64,000 nucleotides of DNA, from assembly GCA_037720595.1 (NCBI GenBank), contig JBBJLW010000005.1, positions 87,491 through 151,490 of the forward strand, given 5' to 3'. The position numbers and the translations under genes were made by a program. The DNA is from Gaiellasilicea sp037720595. Lineage in GTDB: Bacteria; Actinomycetota; Thermoleophilia; Gaiellales; Gaiellaceae. Under the pieces are notes generated by a model. It was not told where the DNA came from. It did no database searches and worked only from the letters and a program-made list of their open reading frames with translations. This document shows, piece after piece, positions 60,607 through 64,000 of this stretch (its first letter is position 1; each line of letters starts with the position of its first letter).

Positions 60607-62476
60607 GCTCCGGTTCGGCGGGAGGGTCTCCCGGCAGCGTCGTCGTCGTTGCCGGCGGCTCGGTCGGCGTTTTCGGCTCCGGCTTCTCGGGTTCGGGCTT
60701 CTCGGGCGCCGGCTCGGGCTTCGGCTTGGGCTTCGTCCCGACGCGGACGATCCGATATTCGCCTCGGTAGGAGGTGTTCCACGTCTCGTCGTGCAGCACG
60801 GCGCCGTCGTCGTCGTAGACGGTGCGGGTGACGCTCGTCACGCGCGCATCGGAGCCCTCCTCCTCGACCACCTCGGTGCCACGCTCGAGCGTCGAATCGG
60901 GCGTGCGCCGAATCCTTGGCGGATCGGTGATCCGCATCGTCGCCTCCCCGCTCTCCACGCGCCGCTCGGGGCCGCCGCCGTAGAGCGAGACAGTGATGCT
61001 CCCGCCGTCCCAGCTCGCGGCGACGAGGATCCAGCGCGAGGTGTCGTTGACGAACTTGAGGTCGAGGTCGGGATAGTTGACGGTCGCGTCGCGCCCGAGC
61101 TGGTAGCGGCTGATGTAGAGCGAGTGCGGGTTTCGCTCGGCGATCGTCACCCCGCTCTCCCACGCCGCGTTGAAGACGGTCGTCGCAACCTGCGAGACGC
61201 CGCCGCCGACGTCTTCCTCGTACTCGTCGCGGATGATCACCGGCGCCGGCAGGAAACCGCGCTCGATCGTGCGCGGCCCGACCCGATCGTTGAAGGAAAA
61301 GGTGGCGCCGGGGGCGACGAGGGCGCCGCTCAACAACTCGACCGCCCGCCGGAGGTTCGTGATCCGATTGTAGGTACCCGCGTTCAACGTCGTATACGTT
61401 CCGAGCCGCCGCTCGATGCCGAGGCCCTTCGCCTCCGCGGTCGTCAGCTCGGGCTCGCTCGTCACGAGCGAGAGCGACGCCGATCGTCCCTGCGCCGATT
61501 CACCTCCGGGTGAGACCGCCGCGGCGAGCAGCGCCTGGGCGGTGGCGGCCACGTCGAGCTCGAGACCGGGCGCGCTCGGGACGATGCGGACGACGCCTGA
61601 CGAGGTGGCGAACCTCGCGTCGACCGGAGGTCGCTCGACGTTCCTGCGCAGCCGGGCGAACCAGGCGTCGGCCTTCGGACCTGCGATCGAGAGCTCCGTC
61701 GAGGAGCCGCGCGGCAGGGCGATCAGCTCGGCGAGCCGCCAGCGCGGCAGCTTCCAGCGCGTCCCCTCGTGGACGAGCCTCACGGGCGCCGAGAAGGCGA
61801 TCCGCGCCTGACGCGCTGCGGGACCCAGGTCGGCGGCGGTGACGTCGATCGGATCGAGCGAGACCGGCAGCGGAACCGTTCGGCCCCGCTCGAGCTGCGC
61901 GAGCGCGCGCACGATCGCGTCCCCGGCTGCCTTCCGCTCGAGCGTGCGGCCGACCTGACCCGGGACGACGGCAACGGCGAGCCCGCGCCGCACGAGCTTC
62001 GCCTCGACGTGATCGCGGTCGATCGCCCGCGCGAGCCTTCCGAGCTTGAAGTCAAGCGCGGCTGTGTAGGCCCGCACCGGTGGCGCGATCTCGGTGCCGA
62101 GGAAGCGCGTCTTCAGGCGCTTGTAGCCGCGGACGGGCCTGAACCCGGAGCCTTGTCCCATCGCTCCCGCCACCGCGGCGTGCCAGTCGGCCTCGACGCC
62201 GAGCGACGAAGCCTTGATCGGGAACCGTCGCTCGCCGACCGTGAACACCACGGGCACCTGGGCAACGCGATCCGCTCGCCGCTGTAGCAGAGCCCGGGCC
62301 TCGCTCGCGGTCAGCCCGCCGACGTCGACGCCGGCGATCGTGACCCCCTGCGCGACCCGGGCCGTCGAGCCGGCGAAGACGAGCCCGACGAGCGCGGCGA
62401 CCACGGCACCCACCCCCGCCGCGACGACGAGGGCACGGAGCAGGACGCGCACGGACCGACCCCTGGACGCGCGCAC
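60590..62476 (-). CDS. VanW-family envelope protein with peptidoglycan-binding domains
   Basis: About 628 residues with an N-terminal membrane anchor (VLLRALVVAAGVGAVVAALVG), two putative PG-binding_4 domains (VTIAGVDVGGLTASEARALL and LSLVTSEPELTTAEAKGLGI regions), then a VanW domain (RITNLRRAVELLSGALVAPG-ATFSFNDRVGPRT, VGGGVSQVATTVFNAAWESG, ERNPHSLYISRYQLGRDATV). A long Pro/Lys/Glu tail follows (KPKPKPEPAPEKPEPEKPEP). The start is uncertain (GTG 62476, TTG 62503 or GTG 62452). It is likely secreted or anchored in the wall; biochemical function is unknown. Confidence 0.88.
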   Translation of the reverse strand: MRASRGRSVRVLLRALVVAAGVGAVVAALVGLVFAGSTARVAQGVTIAGVDVGGLTASEARALLQRRADRVAQVPVVFTVGERRFPIKASSLGVEADWHAAVAGAMGQGSGFRPVRGYKRLKTRFLGTEIAPPVRAYTAALDFKLGRLARAIDRDHVEAKLVRRGLAVAVVPGQVGRTLERKAAGDAIVRALAQLERGRTVPLPVSLDPIDVTAADLGPAARQARIAFSAPVRLVHEGTRWKLPRWRLAELIALPRGSSTELSIAGPKADAWFARLRRNVERPPVDARFATSSGVVRIVPSAPGLELDVAATAQALLAAAVSPGGESAQGRSASLSLVTSEPELTTAEAKGLGIERRLGTYTTLNAGTYNRITNLRRAVELLSGALVAPGATFSFNDRVGPRTIERGFLPAPVIIRDEYEEDVGGGVSQVATTVFNAAWESGVTIAERNPHSLYISRYQLGRDATVNYPDLDLKFVNDTSRWILVAASWDGGSITVSLYGGGPERRVESGEATMRITDPPRIRRTPDSTLERGTEVVEEEGSDARVTSVTRTVYDDDGAVLHDETWNTSYRGEYRIVRVGTKPKPKPEPAPEKPEPEKPEPKTPTEPPATTTTLPGDPPAEPEPTPQP

Positions 62477-62550
62477 GCCGACGGATCTCGCCTGGACGCG
62501 CAAGCAGCCGAGTGTAGCCGCGACTTTCGCCCCGGCTGTGACGAGTTGGT

Positions 62551-63726
62551 TTAGGAGCCCCTGGGCGCTCGGAGGTATTGGACGATCACGTGCCGCTGGA
62601 TCTCCGACGTGCCCTCGACGATCTGCAGCACCTTCGCGTCGCGCAACCACTTCTCAACCGGATGGTCGCGCATGATCCCGGCGCCGCCGAGCACCTGGAC
62701 GGCCTCGGTCGTCACGCTCATCGCCGCGTCGGCCGCGAATGCTTTCGCGTAGGACCCGAGCAACCCCGCGTCGTGGCCGGCGTCGAGCGCCGCGGCGGCA
62801 CGCCAGATCAAGAGCCGCGCTGCCTCGACCTGGATCGCCATGTCGGCGAGCTTGAACGAGACGCCCTGCTTGGCAATCAGCGGCTTCCCGAAGGCGTGCC
62901 GCTCGTTCGCGTAGGCGGTCGCGTACTCGAATGCCGCCCGCGCGATCCCGAGAGCCTCGGCGGCGACCTGCGGTCGGGAGTGCATGAAGAAGTCCATCGC
63001 GATCGCGAAACCCTCGCCCTCGGCGCCGAGGAGCCGCTCGGCCGGAATGCGCGCGTCGTCGAAGAGGATCGAGCCGGTGTACGACGCCCGCAGCCCGAGC
63101 TTCAGCTCCTTGCGGCCGGCCGTCACTCCGGGGTCGCCCGCCTCGACGAGGAACGCAGTGATCGCGCCGTCGAGCTTCGCGAAGACGAGGGTCAGCTCGG
63201 CGATTCCGCCGTTCGTCACGTAGCACTTCTCACCCCTCAGGACGTAGTCGTCTCCGTCGCGTCGCGCAGTGGACTGGAGCCCGGCGACGTCCGAGCCGGC
63301 GCCGGGCTCGGTGAAGGCGATCGCCGCGAGACATCCCTTCTCGGAGGCGAGTCGCGCGAGCCAGCGTTTCTTCTGCGCCTCGGTTCCGAAGCGAAGGAGC
63401 GGGCGGACGGGGAACAGGGTCGCGCCGATCGGCGTGGCCAGCCCGGCGCAGCCCCACGAAAGCTCTTCGGCCACGAGCGCGGACGTGACCGCCGAGACTC
63501 CACCGCCTCCGTACTCCGCGGGGATCGCGTGGGAGGTCAGGCCGAGCGCAGCCGCCTTCGCGAGAAGCTCGGGCGGACAGTCCTCCCGCTCGTCCCACTC
63601 GCGCGAGATCGGCCGCAGCTCCCGCTCGGCGAACTCGTGCGCGAGCGCCTTGAGCTCGCGCTGCTCCGCGGTCAGCTCGAATGAGATCCCGACGTTGGCT
63701 ACGAGCGCCCCACCCGGGGGCGTCAC
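62551..63726 (-). CDS. Acyl-CoA dehydrogenase
   Basis: FAD-dependent alpha,beta-dehydrogenation of an acyl-CoA. 391 residues with SFELTAEQRELKALAHEFAE, AIAFTEPGAGSDVAGLQSTA, YVLRGEKCYVTNGG, RASYTGSILFDDARIPAERL-LG, AYANERHAFGKPLIAKQ, and the C-terminal QVLGGAGIMRDHPVEKWLRD-AKVLQIVEGTSEIQR, whose Glu in VEGTSE is the expected catalytic base. Starts with GTG. Substrate chain length cannot be told. Confidence 0.95.
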   Translation of the reverse strand: MTPPGGALVANVGISFELTAEQRELKALAHEFAERELRPISREWDEREDCPPELLAKAAALGLTSHAIPAEYGGGGVSAVTSALVAEELSWGCAGLATPIGATLFPVRPLLRFGTEAQKKRWLARLASEKGCLAAIAFTEPGAGSDVAGLQSTARRDGDDYVLRGEKCYVTNGGIAELTLVFAKLDGAITAFLVEAGDPGVTAGRKELKLGLRASYTGSILFDDARIPAERLLGAEGEGFAIAMDFFMHSRPQVAAEALGIARAAFEYATAYANERHAFGKPLIAKQGVSFKLADMAIQVEAARLLIWRAAAALDAGHDAGLLGSYAKAFAADAAMSVTTEAVQVLGGAGIMRDHPVEKWLRDAKVLQIVEGTSEIQRHVIVQYLRAPRGS

Positions 63727-63751
63727 GTCGCGATCCTCTGGCCCGTCGTGG

Positions 63752-63928
63752 CTAGAGCGCCGCTGCGTCCGTATCGAACGGGCACTGCTCGTCCGAATGG
63801 GGCGCGGCCTTCAGCGCCGGCGCGGACTTCACGGCCGGCGCCTTCACCGTCGACGAGCTCTTGGCGATCGCGGGCGGCACAGCGAGAAAGCTGCCCACCA
63901 CGGCGAGCATCACGATCCGCTTGAGCAT
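63752..63928 (-). CDS. Small exported protein
   Basis: 58 residues: the signal peptide MLKRIVMLAVVGSFLAVPPA-IAKS, a Lys/Ala/Pro-rich mature part (VKAPAVKSAPALKAAPHSDE) and the end QCPFDTDAAAL with one Cys. No family recognised. It lies 25 bp upstream of the acyl-CoA dehydrogenase on the same strand. Confidence 0.6.
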   Translation of the reverse strand: MLKRIVMLAVVGSFLAVPPAIAKSSSTVKAPAVKSAPALKAAPHSDEQCPFDTDAAAL

Positions 63929-63964
63929 GGCGCGACACTACCAGGATGTGGCGATCGCTACTGC

Positions 63965-64000
63965 TCAGAATACGAACAGCTCGACGCCGCCGCTGACGTT
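63965..64000 (-). CDS. Possible 3' end of a gene running in from the right edge
   Basis: The minus strand reads NVSGGVELFVF followed by TGA at 63967-63965, 37 bp before the small exported protein. Too short to identify. Confidence 0.3.
   Translation of the reverse strand, partial: NVSGGVELFVF

Overview
The window is GC-rich and gene-dense, with many GTG/TTG starts and 4-bp stop/start overlaps. Its gene content points to a high-GC actinobacterium, most likely class Thermoleophilia (Gaiellales/Solirubrobacterales). Two secreted proteins carry the Ig-like repeat ending in 'ADVGSxIxxxVxASNxxGS' that is very common in that class. A DUF2469 protein, a DUF4129/MoxR/DUF58 operon and a VanW protein with a Pro-rich tail fit the same lineage. 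Taxonomy is an inference. No rRNA, tRNA or CRISPR array was seen.

Region 1 (0.1-24.2 kb) is a surface-polysaccharide locus. A Wzz/BY-kinase (-) diverges from an LPFTG-anchored protein and a low-molecular-weight tyrosine phosphatase. Next come GNAT and FemAB-like transferases. Then a tightly coupled set reads formyltransferase, LLM flavin monooxygenase, amino-acid adenylation enzyme, carrier protein, GNAT transferase, NodB deacetylase and UDP-GlcNAc 2-epimerase. It is followed by a sugar aminotransferase, a left-handed beta-helix N-acyltransferase, a GT39-like membrane protein (-), a Wzy/ligase, a Wzx flippase, a GT4 glycosyltransferase, a bi-domain oxidoreductase and an AsnB-type amidotransferase. 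Read together, this suggests a Wzx/Wzy-exported glycan whose amino sugar is decorated with a carrier-activated amino acid, a formyl group, or both. That module is the most interesting system here.

Region 2 (24.2-31 kb) is a graveyard: an IS5-type element with terminal repeats, an IS630 fragment, one intact methyltransferase, broken pieces of a bi-domain oxidoreductase, a glutamate dehydrogenase and a DEAD/DEAH helicase, a frameshifted large unknown protein, and a decayed IS1634-type transposase.

Region 3 (31-39.8 kb) is a second surface-glycan area: two paralogous secreted lyase/lectin-like proteins with Ig-like domains and repeat linkers, a methyltransferase, a DUF354 protein, a six-hairpin protein and a frameshifted polysaccharide deacetylase.

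Region 4 (39.8-64 kb) is housekeeping. On the minus strand tilS-hpt-ftsH ... folP-folB ... folK-DUF2469-coaX ... greA-lysS, with dus opposite, recalls the tilS-hprT-ftsH-coaX-...-folP-folB-folK-dus-lysS order known from Bacillus. Here it is interrupted by a plus-strand DUF4129-MoxR-DUF58 operon and by a subtilisin-like protease. Upstream of tilS lie a histidine phosphatase, a GNAT and a GrpB-family protein. Beyond them are deoD, a lipid kinase with no canonical start codon, a 159-bp MITE-like element, small proteins, a thioesterase, a VanW protein and an acyl-CoA dehydrogenase.
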